Counted from the stretch's first letter, positions 5,386 to 14,353 are shown. The stretch: 24,346 bases of DNA from an uncultured Akkermansia sp. (GCA_904501915.1 CAJGCV010000021.1:1-24346), one strand, 5' to 3'. The notes: generated by a model not told the origin, from the letters alone. Program-made: numbers and translations.

Positions 5386-6309
5386 TTATTTGTAAAATAT
5401 GTTGAGAGCACGCAGGCGCTCGAGGTCAAAATAATTATTGAAGCCCAGGTTGTGGTATATTTCCAGAGTGGCTTTGGAACGGTTGAGCGTGTAGAAGTGA
5501 ATGCCGTCCACCTCGGCATCAAGCAGTTCGCTGCATTGGTTGCTGGCGTAGTTGATGCCGATGCGTTCAATGGAGGCTTTGTCACCTCCGGCGCGGAGCA
5601 TGGCTTTGAGCAGACGCGCCGGGAAGTTGGTGCCGGCAGAGAGTTCAGCCATGCGGTTCATGCTGGAGATGGAGGTCACGGGCATGATACCGGCTATAAT
5701 GGGAACGTTGATATCCATGAGCCGGCAGCGCTCACGGAAATCAAAGAATGCATGATTATCAAAGAAAAGCTGGGTGCAGATGTAGTCCGCGCCTTCATCA
5801 ACCTTGGCTTTCAGGAAATCCATTTCCTTCAGGCGGTTGCGGGAATCAGGGTGACCTTCCGGGAAGCCGGCCACCCCCAGGGTCAGGCGATACGGCAGAT
5901 GCTGGTTCTCCTCCCAGCGGCGGATAAAGCGGACTAAATCAGAAGCATGGCGGAAAGCATCGCGGGTTGCATCATACACTGTGTTGCGGGGTGGGTCTCC
6001 GCGCAGCACCATGATGGCACGGGCCCCGGCGCCAATGTAGCCCAGCAGAATTTCCTCGATTTCAGCCTCGGTATGCCCCACGCAGGTGAGGTGTGGCACC
6101 GTGGGTATTCCTCTGCTCTGTATATCATGCACCACAGAGCGGGTCAGCCCGCGGGAGCTGCCGCCTGCCCCATAGGTCACGCTCACGAAACTGGGATGAA
6201 ACTCCTGCAACTTTACCACCGTATCGAGCAGAGACGCCGCACCCTCCGGGGTTTTCGGCGGGAAAAACTCGAATGAAAAACTCGGGGTTCGGTCGAACAG
6301 AGCATTCAT
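5386..6309 (-). CDS. metF: 5,10-methylenetetrahydrofolate reductase
   Basis: The 307-aa product is a full-length bacterial MTHFR, the FAD enzyme that reduces methylene-THF to 5-methyl-THF for methionine synthesis. It acts as a TIM barrel in the cytoplasm. Diagnostic motifs are present: FSFEFFPPKTPEG at 11-23 with the catalytic Glu14, VSVTYGAGGSSR at 42-53, HLTCVGH near 73-79, and VLRGDPP with Asp105, which contacts the flavin. Length equals the E. coli-type enzyme, without the eukaryotic regulatory domain. It starts 23 nt downstream of the membrane-anchored gene's stop and ends 6 nt before the TPR gene, so it is internal in a leftward operon. No SAM, B12 or other methionine riboswitch was seen nearby. 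Confidence 0.97.
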   Translation of the reverse strand: MNALFDRTPSFSFEFFPPKTPEGAASLLDTVVKLQEFHPSFVSVTYGAGGSSRGLTRSVVHDIQSRGIPTVPHLTCVGHTEAEIEEILLGYIGAGARAIMVLRGDPPRNTVYDATRDAFRHASDLVRFIRRWEENQHLPYRLTLGVAGFPEGHPDSRNRLKEMDFLKAKVDEGADYICTQLFFDNHAFFDFRERCRLMDINVPIIAGIMPVTSISSMNRMAELSAGTNFPARLLKAMLRAGGDKASIERIGINYASNQCSELLDAEVDGIHFYTLNRSKATLEIYHNLGFNNYFDLERLRALNIFYK

Positions 6310-6332
6310 GACCAGCAGACAATGAAACCTAA

Positions 6333-7073
6333 TCAGGGAACAGGCACGAGTTCAGCATCAATCTCAGGCAGAGCCTGGGCTTCAGATGCCTCTGGTATGT
6401 CCGCAGACTGAGCACCAGCGGCTTCAAGGCGAAGATCGCGGCTGCTGAGGAAAGGAGATACGATGATTTCATCTCCCGGACGAGGAATGCGGTTCGCCTC
6501 TGCGGCAGGGTCGCCGGCACCGCCGAACTTAGCCTGCTTCACAGCGGCGGTGTACTGGCCGGATTCATCATCACGACCATCCACCGTGGCTTCGCACACG
6601 ATGTAATCACCACGGCGCAGAGCAATGAGCAATCCATCATTAACGGGCATGTTGCCTGTAGCCTTGAACAGAATGACGGCGCAGTCATCCAGATAGGCAG
6701 TAACAGATCCGATGGGGTCAGGACCTGCGGCATCCTCTGCGGCAGTGGACGCAGCTTCTATTTCCTGCTTACGTTTGACAGAGGCAATCACGCTGTGTTC
6801 TTCTGCAGCGTTGATTTCATCACTATTTTTCTTATCCTCCTGCGCTGCCGCTTCGCGTGCAGCCGCGACTTCGGGAGTATCAACCTCCGTACCCAGGCGG
6901 GCCATACGGGCATCGTGCTCCATCTGACGCTGCTCATACTCATTAATTTTCAATTGAGTATGATACATCTGATATTGTTCCTGACGGGCAGGAATCAACC
7001 AGACGAAAGCATAAAACATCAGGCCGACTGTAAGGACCAGCAGAACAAGAATTGTTGCGCGAAAGGCATTCAT
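6333..7073 (-). CDS. Membrane-anchored protein with coiled-coil and beta-rich C-terminal domain
   Basis: With the start at ATG 7071-7073 the product has 246 aa. It has an N-terminal membrane helix (ATILVLLVLTVGLMFYAFVWLI, about 6-27), an E/K/Q/A-rich helical or coiled-coil stretch (about 30-110), a compact beta-rich domain (about 118-210, including VILFKATG and PRPGDEIIVSP), and an acidic Ala/Pro-rich tail. The frame is open further upstream, but the shorter start gives a clean anchor and places the promoter (-10 at 7081-7086) exactly 7 nt before it. It is the first gene of the metF operon. No family was recognised. Confidence 0.75.
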   Translation of the reverse strand: MNAFRATILVLLVLTVGLMFYAFVWLIPARQEQYQMYHTQLKINEYEQRQMEHDARMARLGTEVDTPEVAAAREAAAQEDKKNSDEINAAEEHSVIASVKRKQEIEAASTAAEDAAGPDPIGSVTAYLDDCAVILFKATGNMPVNDGLLIALRRGDYIVCEATVDGRDDESGQYTAAVKQAKFGGAGDPAAEANRIPRPGDEIIVSPFLSSRDLRLEAAGAQSADIPEASEAQALPEIDAELVPVP

Positions 7074-7080
7074 GCGGGCA

Positions 7081-7108
7081 AGTATAGCAAAATTTGTTTT
7101 GTATTCAA
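7081..7108 (-). promoter_or_regulatory. Promoter of the metF operon
   Basis: On the minus strand a -35 TTGAAT (7103-7108), a 16-bp spacer and a -10 TATACT (7081-7086) lie 7 nt before the ATG at 7073. The predicted transcript starts 1 nt before the start codon, so it would be leaderless. Confidence 0.7.
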
Positions 7109-7163
7109 GCAAAGAATCTGTCAGAAAAATCAGCTTGTTTTTGCATACAGGCTTGATTTCTGC

Positions 7164-7192
7164 TTGCAAGTCTGCTCGCGTCGGGATATAAC
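7164..7192 (+). promoter_or_regulatory. Promoter of the pgsA operon
   Basis: A -35 TTGCAA (7164-7169), a 17-bp spacer and a -10 TATAAC (7187-7192) precede the ATG at 7205. The predicted leader is about 6 nt. It is divergent from the metF operon promoter 56 bp away. Confidence 0.65.
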
Positions 7193-7204
7193 ACAGGGGA
7201 TACA

Positions 7205-7831
7205 ATGTTAAACTTGCCGAATACACTGACACTGTCTCGCATCATCCTGGTCATTGTCTACACCATAGCGCTGGCATGGGATGGTAGCGTGTCTCCCCAT
7301 ACAAACGAAGTGACAGGATACTGGTTCCAGCCCATATCCATGACGGCCTGCATTGCACTCTGGGCATTTGTCGTGGCGGCAATAACAGATTTCTTTGATG
7401 GGTATCTTGCCCGCAAATACAATCTTGTCACCAATTTCGGCAAACTGATTGACCCGTTGGCAGACAAGATTCTGGTAGGAGCGGCATTCATCTACCTGAC
7501 CGCCGTGGGCATGTGCCCGTTCTGGGTCACGATTCTTATCATTTTCCGCGAGTTTCTCGTTACCGGGCTGCGTCAGCTGGCTGTTGCGCAAGGCGTTGTC
7601 ATGGCGGCAGACAAGTCAGGCAAATGGAAAACAGCCGTTCAGCTCACGTACTGCATTGCCTGCATGGCGCACCTGGCGTACGGCGGTAATCTCATTGAAC
7701 CGCTCCGCTCACTGAGCATCGGAGAAACCGGTTGGTGGTTCCGCGAAACAACACTCTGGCTGAGCGTCATCCTCACTCTGTGGAGCGGGCTGAACTACTG
7801 CATTCAGAGCCGCCATCTCATTAAAGCCTGA
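7205..7831 (+). CDS. pgsA: CDP-diacylglycerol-glycerol-3-phosphate 3-phosphatidyltransferase
   Basis: The 208-aa product is a multi-pass membrane enzyme of the CDP-alcohol phosphotransferase family. It makes phosphatidylglycerol phosphate, the committed step to phosphatidylglycerol and cardiolipin. The family motif is complete: D62-x2-D65-G66-x2-A69-R70-x8-G79-x3-D83-x3-D87 (DFFDGYLARKYN... GKLIDPLADK). The N-terminus NLPNTLTLSRI is the characteristic substrate-binding opening of PgsA. About five or six membrane helices are visible. A roughly 25-residue insertion after the first helix (DGSVSPHTNEVTGYW) is somewhat longer than in E. coli PgsA. It heads a rightward operon; the next gene starts 23 nt later. 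Confidence 0.95.
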   Translation: MLNLPNTLTLSRIILVIVYTIALAWDGSVSPHTNEVTGYWFQPISMTACIALWAFVVAAITDFFDGYLARKYNLVTNFGKLIDPLADKILVGAAFIYLTAVGMCPFWVTILIIFREFLVTGLRQLAVAQGVVMAADKSGKWKTAVQLTYCIACMAHLAYGGNLIEPLRSLSIGETGWWFRETTLWLSVILTLWSGLNYCIQSRHLIKA

Positions 7832-7854
7832 TATTTCCACCCTTTCTGCATTTC

Positions 7855-8535
7855 ATGAACAAGCCTTTCCTTTTCTTGTGCTCAGCCCTGGCAGCACTGA
7901 GCTTCAGCAGCTGTCAGCAAAAGCAGTACAAAGCATACTTCCTGACCGAATCCTCCAACGTGGAGAGCGGAGGTGCATTCAACGTTCGTTACAATGGGCG
8001 CATGTATAACCGCATGCCGATTATGAGCCTGAAACACTTCGAGAAGTTCAAATCATTCATGGCTGACGATGGTTCGTACGGCGCTGTTCTCTATACCTCC
8101 AAAAACTACCGCATGAGATTATTCTCTGAAACGCACCAGAACATCGGGAAGCTCATGCTGCCGGTGATTGATGGGCTGGCGTATCCGCCCATTGAGATTG
8201 ACCGCGGTATAACAGATGGTCAGGTCATCATCTGGGGTGGCTTAACGGGGTACGATTTACGCAAACTCGGAGAAACGCTTGACCCGGTAGACCCGGAGAT
8301 GGAAGAAAAGCGTTACCTTGATAAGAATCCTCGCCCGAAGCCTGAGATTCCCAAAGACGCCAAGCCCAGCAAGGATATGCATGGGCGCCTGATTCCCGAG
8401 TTGTACGCATCCGCCATTCCGGAACAAGGGGATTCCTACAGCGGAGCTACAGGAGCAACGCAACCGGCAGCAGCAGAAAAGGCCACCCCCCAGGAGCCGG
8501 GGCTTATCAACACCCGTAAACGAAAGCAGCAGTAA
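7855..8535 (+). CDS. Lipoprotein of unknown function
   Basis: The 226-aa product has a lipoprotein signal peptide MNKPFLFLCSALAALSFSSC with Cys20 as the lipidated residue. The mature part has a folded region of about 120 residues containing repeated Tyr/Met-rich strands (VRYNGRMYNRMPIM, GAVLYTSKNYRMRLF) and then a Pro/Lys-rich, low-complexity C-terminal half. No family was recognised. Its stop overlaps the next start as TAATG (8533-8537), so it is coupled to the M23 peptidase. A role as an envelope partner of that peptidase is plausible but unproven. There is no Shine-Dalgarno sequence. Confidence 0.8.
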   Translation: MNKPFLFLCSALAALSFSSCQQKQYKAYFLTESSNVESGGAFNVRYNGRMYNRMPIMSLKHFEKFKSFMADDGSYGAVLYTSKNYRMRLFSETHQNIGKLMLPVIDGLAYPPIEIDRGITDGQVIIWGGLTGYDLRKLGETLDPVDPEMEEKRYLDKNPRPKPEIPKDAKPSKDMHGRLIPELYASAIPEQGDSYSGATGATQPAAAEKATPQEPGLINTRKRKQQ

Positions 8536-9593
8536 TGCTTGCACGTCTTACCACCCTCCTGCCAGCAATGCTCTGTGCCACGGTGTGCGCACAGTCGCAT
8601 GATCTGGTGTACCGTCTCCCGACAAACAACAACAGCCTGTTCACCACAGGGGGGGACGATTATTACATGTACGTGGACCGCCAGTTTGAGGGACAGAAAA
8701 CAACACCCTGGCAGGCAGGCACCTACGGCATGGTGCGCAATCCGTTTCGTCCCCAGCCCGGGGCTGAGGTCATGTTCAGCCGCTTCCATGAAGGCATAGA
8801 CGTCAAACCCGTCTCGCGGGATGCCAAGGGAGTTCCCCTGGATGAAGTGCGCCCCATAGCTCCGGGAAAAATCGTGTATACCTGCACGAATCCGAGACTC
8901 AGTAACTACGGTCGATACGTAGTCATAGCCCACCAGGTGCCGGAGGGCATCATCTATTCTCTGTACGCGCACCTTGCGAAAGTGTCGTGCCACACCGGGC
9001 AGAGAGTCGGCACGGGTAACACCATCGGGCAACTGGGTTACAGCGGTGTGGGCCTCAATAAAACCCGGGCGCACCTGCACCTGGAAATCGCGCTCATGAT
9101 TAACAGCCGCTTTGCCAGTTTCTACCAAGGCGAAAACAAGCATGGCAATTTTAACGGAATCAACCTTGCAGGCTTTGACCCGACCGATGTACTCAAAGCC
9201 TGCAAAGACGGCGAGCCCTTTTCCATATCAGCCTATTTCTCGACTCTGGAGGAGCATTACCGTGTAGCAGTTCCCTGCATTGGCACCATGGATATTCTGC
9301 GCCGGCATCCCTTTCTGTACAAAGGCAGCAACAAGGAAAAGCACAGACCCGCCTCCCTGGAAATTGCCTTTACTGCGACGGGGATTCCTATAGGCATCTA
9401 CCCCTCCAGCCGCAATGTGCAGCAGCCGCACATTGTTTCCTGCAAACCCATGCCTACCGTACAGCAGAACTGCACGGTGAACAGGGTCAAGAACAGCAGT
9501 GTCCAGGCTGCGCTTACTCGCTCAGGTCTGGGTTACGTGACCCAGTTCCTCTGGCTGGATGGCAAATCCCCCACCACATCAGCCCAGAAATAA
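8535..9593 (+). CDS. Exported M23 (LytM-type) metallopeptidase
   Basis: The 352-aa product has a cleavable signal peptide (MLARLTTLLPAMLCATVCAQS, cut near residue 19). The M23 domain spans about 68-190. Zinc ligands are visible: His85 and Asp89 in HEGID, and His182 in the HLH motif (180-182); the usual conserved His146 is in YAHL. It is therefore probably an active peptidoglycan endopeptidase. A C-terminal region of about 150 residues with beta-like character is an extra domain of unknown role. It overlaps the lipoprotein stop by one base and is followed 21 nt later by the large TPR gene, in the pgsA operon. Confidence 0.93.
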   Translation: MLARLTTLLPAMLCATVCAQSHDLVYRLPTNNNSLFTTGGDDYYMYVDRQFEGQKTTPWQAGTYGMVRNPFRPQPGAEVMFSRFHEGIDVKPVSRDAKGVPLDEVRPIAPGKIVYTCTNPRLSNYGRYVVIAHQVPEGIIYSLYAHLAKVSCHTGQRVGTGNTIGQLGYSGVGLNKTRAHLHLEIALMINSRFASFYQGENKHGNFNGINLAGFDPTDVLKACKDGEPFSISAYFSTLEEHYRVAVPCIGTMDILRRHPFLYKGSNKEKHRPASLEIAFTATGIPIGIYPSSRNVQQPHIVSCKPMPTVQQNCTVNRVKNSSVQAALTRSGLGYVTQFLWLDGKSPTTSAQK

Positions 9594-9614
9594 CCTCATT
9601 CCCTGCTCTGCACC

Positions 9615-12059
9615 ATGAAGCTTCGTTTTCAGCTCACTCTGGCATTGATGCTCACCCACCTGACCCTGGCAGATATCAAACAGGCCAGCAAACTTGTGCA
9701 GGAAGGTAAACCGGCAGATGCACTGGCAGTGCTTGCCGACAATGACTCGCCCGAAGGCGCATTCTGGCGTGGGCGCGCGCTCATAGCCCTCGGGCGCACC
9801 CGCGATGCCGCAGATGCACTGCGCCACGTACCTGATGCCCACCCCCTGTATCCCTATGCCGCAAAGGCTCTTCTTTACTGTGCCTGGCAGAACAAGGATG
9901 TGGACTTCGCGGTCATCGCCACGCCAATGGCAACATGCAGCAACAAAGAGATTGCCACTCTTGCCACAGCTGCTCTGGCGGAATACTGGCTGGGAACTCC
10001 CAGAAGTCACGATAACTCAGCCCTGGAACGGTTCCGCTCCATGGTGAAAGAGCATCCGGAATACACCAAGGTACTCCGATTGCTCGAAATTGAAAATCTG
10101 CGCTTACGAGGTGAATTTGACAAAGCCATCGCTCAATGCCGCGCTATGGAGGCTGATACAAATCTGCCGGTCAGCATGCGCCACCGTGCGAGACTTGCCC
10201 TCGCCAACGTTTATTACGACAAAGAAGAATCTCATATAGCGTCTTTCAGCACCGGCTTCACGCCCACTGCGACCGCTGACCAGGATGAACCCGGCTCTGG
10301 CATATTCGATGATGGCAAAGGCGAAGAAACGCTGCTGCACTTTATATCATCTCACCCAGACTCCCCCTTGCTGGAGGAGGCATTCCGTAGGCTTTGCCAA
10401 CGCAACGCTTTTGCCACCAGTGAATATGCGAAGGCAAAACTTGCAGAATGGGCTGAAGACACCCAGAAACCACGCCGCGCAGCAAATGCCCTGCTCGTCA
10501 TCCAGCACAACGTTCACCAAAATGAGGAAGCTGACAGGAACCACCCGCTGAATGTAGCATGTGCCAATAAGGCGGTAGCCTCTTTCCCTGGAGAAAAAGC
10601 CACGCGAACCATTCTACTGGAACAAATTCGCTGGTATTTGGAAAGAGAAGAGCCTCACCAGGCACTTCCGTACATGGGTATGCTGCAGGGGAATGATGTG
10701 GTCCGGCGTTTCTATGAAGCTCAGATGCGGGCAGCCGACATGGCATCCACAGCAAGAGAATACCTGGACTGCGCGCGCGAGGCATCCGAGCCGCTGCGCA
10801 GCGTAGCTCTGGAAAACGCGCTCATCAGCGCACTTCTTGCCAATGACAAGGAAACAGAAGAAGCGGTACTGAATCTGAAAGATTTATCCGAAGCGCAACA
10901 TGTAGCCCTGCTGCGCACACGCGCTGCGTTCTGGCTGCAAAGCGCTCCGGAACGGGCTGAAGAAGACATCAACATACTCCAGAGTCTGCCCATCCAAGAT
11001 ATCAATCTGAAAGCAGATATTGAAATGGATTATGCGTTCCTGCGCCTGTATACAAGTCCAGAGTCAGCGCGTGGGCTCCTTCTCAAAAGCGACATCAATA
11101 AGCATCTGCCAAAACTTTCGCCGGAACGCCAACTGCGCTTTTTCGCTCTCCAGGAAGCGGCCATTCGCGAAATTGCCAGCACGGATGATTCCATGAATGC
11201 CGAGCGCGAATGCATGCAACTCATTCTGCAGGCAGCAGGCAAAGTGACTCATCCCAGGGTCGTATCCATCCTGACCATGCATCTGGCGCACCTGCAAGCT
11301 ACTGAAGGGCTTTATGAGGACTCCATCAGCACACTGAAATCCCTGTTGCGCAAATACCCTATGACGGATTTTGCGCCGCACGCCATGTACATGGCTGCCA
11401 GAATCCGGGACAACATGGGAACCATGGAATCTCTGAAAAAAGCCGCGCAGTCATACGAAATATGCGCCAAGCAAAGTGAATCCATGCGGATTAAGGCGAC
11501 CATTCGCAAAGCCGCAGTCCTGTTGCGCCTGGGCAACCACGAAGAAGCAGAACAAATCCTGACACACCTGCTGCGCGTTAACACGGATATGCGGAGCCAG
11601 GACAAACTGATGGCCAGAGCAGTACTTGCCAACAGTAAAGCCCTGCAGGGAACTGAAGAAGGGCGCAAGGAAGCCATTGATATTGCCGGCATAGCTCTGG
11701 AAGATGCCCAGCTCCCCCGCTGGTGGAAACAGCGGGCGCTTCTGCACCACGCAACCCTCTGCGAGCGGGCAGACAGATATGCAGAGGCTCTGAAAGATTA
11801 CGAGGAGGTGCTTTCCATGCAACCGGCAATGGGCACCTCCCCCAGCGCAGCAGATTGGCATATTCTCTACAGCGCCGGTTCTGGCGCTGTGCTTCAACTC
11901 ATTCACCTGAAACGGTACGACGAAGCTGCTGATAAAGCCGACCAGATAGCAGCATGGAACAAAGAGAAGGCCAGTTTATCCAAGCGTAAACAATTTTCAG
12001 ACTGGGCAGCCTTCATCCGTCAGACCAATTTTGTTGAAAACAAAAACCAGCCGTTCTAA
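9615..12059 (+). CDS. Large exported TPR-repeat protein
   Basis: The 814-aa product begins with a signal peptide (MKLRFQLTLALMLTHLTLA, cut before Asp20) and is otherwise almost entirely helical tandem repeats. Clear TPR-like units include QEGKPADALAVLADND near the N-terminus, LRLRGEFDKAIAQCRAMEAD around 155-175, and LCERADRYAEALKDYEEVL near 720-738. TPR solenoids are protein-protein scaffolds, so it probably assembles an envelope complex in the periplasm. It has no enzymatic motif. It is the last gene of the pgsA operon, 21 nt after the M23 peptidase. No strong terminator follows; only a weak CCCTG/CAGGG hairpin was seen just after the stop. Confidence 0.9.
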   Translation: MKLRFQLTLALMLTHLTLADIKQASKLVQEGKPADALAVLADNDSPEGAFWRGRALIALGRTRDAADALRHVPDAHPLYPYAAKALLYCAWQNKDVDFAVIATPMATCSNKEIATLATAALAEYWLGTPRSHDNSALERFRSMVKEHPEYTKVLRLLEIENLRLRGEFDKAIAQCRAMEADTNLPVSMRHRARLALANVYYDKEESHIASFSTGFTPTATADQDEPGSGIFDDGKGEETLLHFISSHPDSPLLEEAFRRLCQRNAFATSEYAKAKLAEWAEDTQKPRRAANALLVIQHNVHQNEEADRNHPLNVACANKAVASFPGEKATRTILLEQIRWYLEREEPHQALPYMGMLQGNDVVRRFYEAQMRAADMASTAREYLDCAREASEPLRSVALENALISALLANDKETEEAVLNLKDLSEAQHVALLRTRAAFWLQSAPERAEEDINILQSLPIQDINLKADIEMDYAFLRLYTSPESARGLLLKSDINKHLPKLSPERQLRFFALQEAAIREIASTDDSMNAERECMQLILQAAGKVTHPRVVSILTMHLAHLQATEGLYEDSISTLKSLLRKYPMTDFAPHAMYMAARIRDNMGTMESLKKAAQSYEICAKQSESMRIKATIRKAAVLLRLGNHEEAEQILTHLLRVNTDMRSQDKLMARAVLANSKALQGTEEGRKEAIDIAGIALEDAQLPRWWKQRALLHHATLCERADRYAEALKDYEEVLSMQPAMGTSPSAADWHILYSAGSGAVLQLIHLKRYDEAADKADQIAAWNKEKASLSKRKQFSDWAAFIRQTNFVENKNQPF

Positions 12060-12445
12060 GTGCCAAACTCGCGACAGAGCCCTGGTTTCCGGCAGGGAAC
12101 GCACCGGGAATCAGCGCTCGTATTCATCGGCTATGCACAGGTGCACGGTTCTGATAGTACGCAAGCTCTCATCCAACGCTTGCGTATCATTTTTCATCAC
12201 CATCGGCTGCGGTAGCAAGCCACTCCCTACCCCAACGGGAAAAGTCACTGCAAATTGCCACCTGCACAGCAGACTTTTTACATATTTACAGAAACAAGCC
12301 ATATCCGGATTCCAATACAGCATTCTTTTTCAACAAATTCACGATATTCTCACCCTCAGACCTGTGATTAAGCGTAGCGTCCAGCATCATAACAGCTTTC
12401 TCTTCTCCGCCCACCAACAGCGGTCACAATCCAATTACGATATAA

Positions 12446-12715
12446 CAAACTGGTGCTAGGGCACATATCGCCGCTCGACCAAGGCTGCACCTAATCTACA
12501 GCAAAAGCTCCACGCCCCTTGGCGAAGATGCATTTTCCCACCATCTCCCCGCAAAAACTACACACGCAGGTTCGCTGGACTGCGCCGGGGGCGAGCTGAG
12601 TCTGCTTTATTCCGGCAAGCATATTTCCTTTAGTTTGTCTCGGAAATTCCAAGCGTTTACCTTATCCGGCGACACACCCACGCCATTTTCGAAAGCCCTG
12701 ACCTCGGCGACATAA
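12446..12715 (+). pseudogene. Possible gene remnant in a gene-poor interval
   Basis: The interval 12060-12797 has no convincing intact gene. One rightward frame stays open for 89 codons to the TAA at 12713-12715, but has no ATG and follows a TAA at 12443. Its translation looks protein-like near the end (GELSLLYSGKHISFSLSRK, then LSGDTPTPFSKALTSA). The same DNA read leftward also gives protein-like fragments broken by stops. The most economical reading is decayed coding DNA, on one strand or the other. No family was recognised. The promoter of the next gene begins 40 bp after it. Confidence 0.25.
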
Positions 12716-12754
12716 AAACAGCCCCCGATTAGAAAGTCCGTGTATATAAAAGGG

Positions 12755-12783
12755 TTGACTACTGAATACTACCAGCATATACT
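12755..12783 (+). promoter_or_regulatory. Promoter of the PEGA-like lipoprotein gene
   Basis: A -35 TTGACT (12755-12760), a 17-bp spacer and a -10 TATACT (12778-12783) match the sigma70 consensus well. The predicted leader before the ATG at 12798 is about 8 nt. Confidence 0.78.
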
Positions 12784-12797
12784 TCAGGACATATCCG

Positions 12798-13223
12798 ATG
12801 GCAAAAAGACTTTCAATTGTTACCATGCACCGCCTTTTTTATATTTTCGCCATGAGCGCCGCTCTGCTGCTGAGTTCATGCGCTACCGTTCTCAATGGCA
12901 CCAGAGAAGAGGTTAAAATCGACAGTTCAGATCCGGATGCACAACTGCTCATTGATGGAGAAACGCACGGATTCGGCAGCCAGTCCGTAAAGTTAGAGCG
13001 CGACGAAGACCATGTCATTGAGGTGATTCCCACTAAAGGCGATCCCCGCCGCGTCAACATCAGTCCGCGAGTCAATCTGCTGGTGGTGTTCAATGCACTG
13101 CTCCCGGGCGGCACGGTGGCCTCCATCATCGACTGGATTACCGGAGCCGCTTTCAATCTGGAACCGGATGAGGTGGAATTTGATTTCAGCCAACCTGATG
13201 GCAGCCAGTATAAAGACCAGTAA
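12798..13223 (+). CDS. Small lipoprotein with PEGA-like domain
   Basis: The 141-aa product has a lipoprotein signal ending LLLSSC (Cys28 from the first ATG). The mature part resembles PEGA-type small lipoproteins: a strand set with SSDPDAQLLIDGETHGFGSQSVKLERDEDH, then a hydrophobic segment and the motif IIDWITGAAFNLEPDEVEF. A D-x-x-TGA-x(2)-L-x-P ending is common in such lipoproteins. Function is unknown; surface or cell-envelope placement is expected. The first ATG is preferred because AGGA lies 8 nt upstream and the promoter is close; the ATG at 12825 would give a more typical 19-residue signal peptide. It converges on the transglutaminase pair, with only 20 bp between the stops. Confidence 0.8.
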   Translation: MAKRLSIVTMHRLFYIFAMSAALLLSSCATVLNGTREEVKIDSSDPDAQLLIDGETHGFGSQSVKLERDEDHVIEVIPTKGDPRRVNISPRVNLLVVFNALLPGGTVASIIDWITGAAFNLEPDEVEFDFSQPDGSQYKDQ

Positions 13224-13243
13224 CGAGGCTTCTCCCTTGTGGG

Positions 13244-14353
13244 TTATCCCTTGTTGAGTTTCTTGAATTTATTCTTCAGTTTGCCTTTTGATTTTTTTTT
13301 GCCGGAAGCTTTCTTATCAACAGCAGTTGCACTCTCCTGGGTAAATTCCACACACGTGAATATTTTTCTTCCCTTCTTTTCAATCAGGTGCATGGTGGCT
13401 ATTTCCACAGTTCCACCCTCGGCAATAAAGGTATCGTAAGAATTCCGGAATTCCTTCTCACCAGGGTACTTGTCTATTCTGGCAGAATACTTTTTCTCGC
13501 CTTCTTTAAAAGCCTCCTGCGCAGCCTCCCAGAATTCTTCAACCGAATCGTGCTGATTAATCACGATATCGCAAACATCCGGGGTTGCAGGGTATTGGTC
13601 ATTGCCCCGGCTAACCCGACTCCTACCGGAATTATCTTTTTCATCAACAAAGAAACCAGGTTCGTTGACATCCAGCCTATACCAGGCTCCATTCTCCACC
13701 TGCACCAGGTTTGTCCCCCTACAACAATCATCTGTATTCCTGCATGGTATACCAAGCGCATTCAACATCATCTGCATGTAATCACTACACACATCATCAG
13801 CAGCGACATTGCGCGTCAGAAACATCGTAAAATCATCTGCTTTAATAGTTCCGGAAATTGATTTACGACGTGCACCCCGATCAGGAATTCGCCTGGCACG
13901 CAAATCGTCCTGAACCATCATAACCTTCTCTGCAACTGACAAACCTTTTATATTGAATGACTTCACGCGGTTCTTGAATTCCGCAAATGCAGTTCGTTGT
14001 ACACCGCTCATTTTCCTGATCATTTGAGGCTGATAACAAGCAGCAAGATAGCAGGTACCCGGCTTGAGATTTAAACAAAGTATAACTTTATCATCATCGT
14101 TCGTAGATCTATAAGACCCTACATCAGAATAATCATTAAATATGCTCATCCTGATTTTATCAGAGATATTGTCAGCAGAAAGCGATCCTCCCAGAACAAT
14201 GGAGCGGGTGTCTTCCTGAGCCATGACCATATCCAGTATCAGTTTATTTAAATCATCCAGACTCTCCACTTTGCTGGCGGCCTGAACATTTTGTACAGGC
14301 ACACAAAGCAGCCACACGATACAAAGCCAGACAAACTTCAAAACTCTCGACAT
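13244..14353 (-). CDS. Exported transglutaminase-like paralogue lacking the catalytic His
   Basis: The 369-aa product has a signal peptide (cleaved near VQAA, about 25) and the same architecture as the upstream gene: a KVESLDDLNKLI opening, a helical region, a transglutaminase-like core and a C-terminal helical part with FWEAAQEAF. Aligning the cores, the catalytic Cys is kept (Cys189 in DDVCSDYM) and so is the Asp (Asp228 in YRLDVN). The position of the catalytic His is Arg212 (CRGTNLV against AHAWNLV). It therefore looks like an inactive or altered enzyme. The C-terminus is a Lys-rich tail (KKASGKKKSKGKLKNKFKK). It starts 13 nt after the active-looking paralogue's stop, so both are in one transcript. 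Confidence 0.85.
   Translation of the reverse strand: MSRVLKFVWLCIVWLLCVPVQNVQAASKVESLDDLNKLILDMVMAQEDTRSIVLGGSLSADNISDKIRMSIFNDYSDVGSYRSTNDDDKVILCLNLKPGTCYLAACYQPQMIRKMSGVQRTAFAEFKNRVKSFNIKGLSVAEKVMMVQDDLRARRIPDRGARRKSISGTIKADDFTMFLTRNVAADDVCSDYMQMMLNALGIPCRNTDDCCRGTNLVQVENGAWYRLDVNEPGFFVDEKDNSGRSRVSRGNDQYPATPDVCDIVINQHDSVEEFWEAAQEAFKEGEKKYSARIDKYPGEKEFRNSYDTFIAEGGTVEIATMHLIEKKGRKIFTCVEFTQESATAVDKKASGKKKSKGKLKNKFKKLNKG

Noticed and set aside
4639..5937. A 432-codon open frame on the + strand
   Set aside because: It lies opposite the TPR gene and metF, both of which have clear family motifs. Its translation has no recognisable domain and spans a real gene boundary, so it is a codon-bias shadow.
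5386..7073. SAM or cobalamin riboswitch controlling metF
   Set aside because: The operon promoter is predicted to give a leaderless transcript and the gaps inside the operon are 6-23 nt, leaving no space for an aptamer.
12031..12459. A 142-codon + strand frame overlapping the end of the TPR gene
   Set aside because: It starts inside the TPR gene, has no promoter, ribosome binding site or domain, and its composition does not look like a protein.
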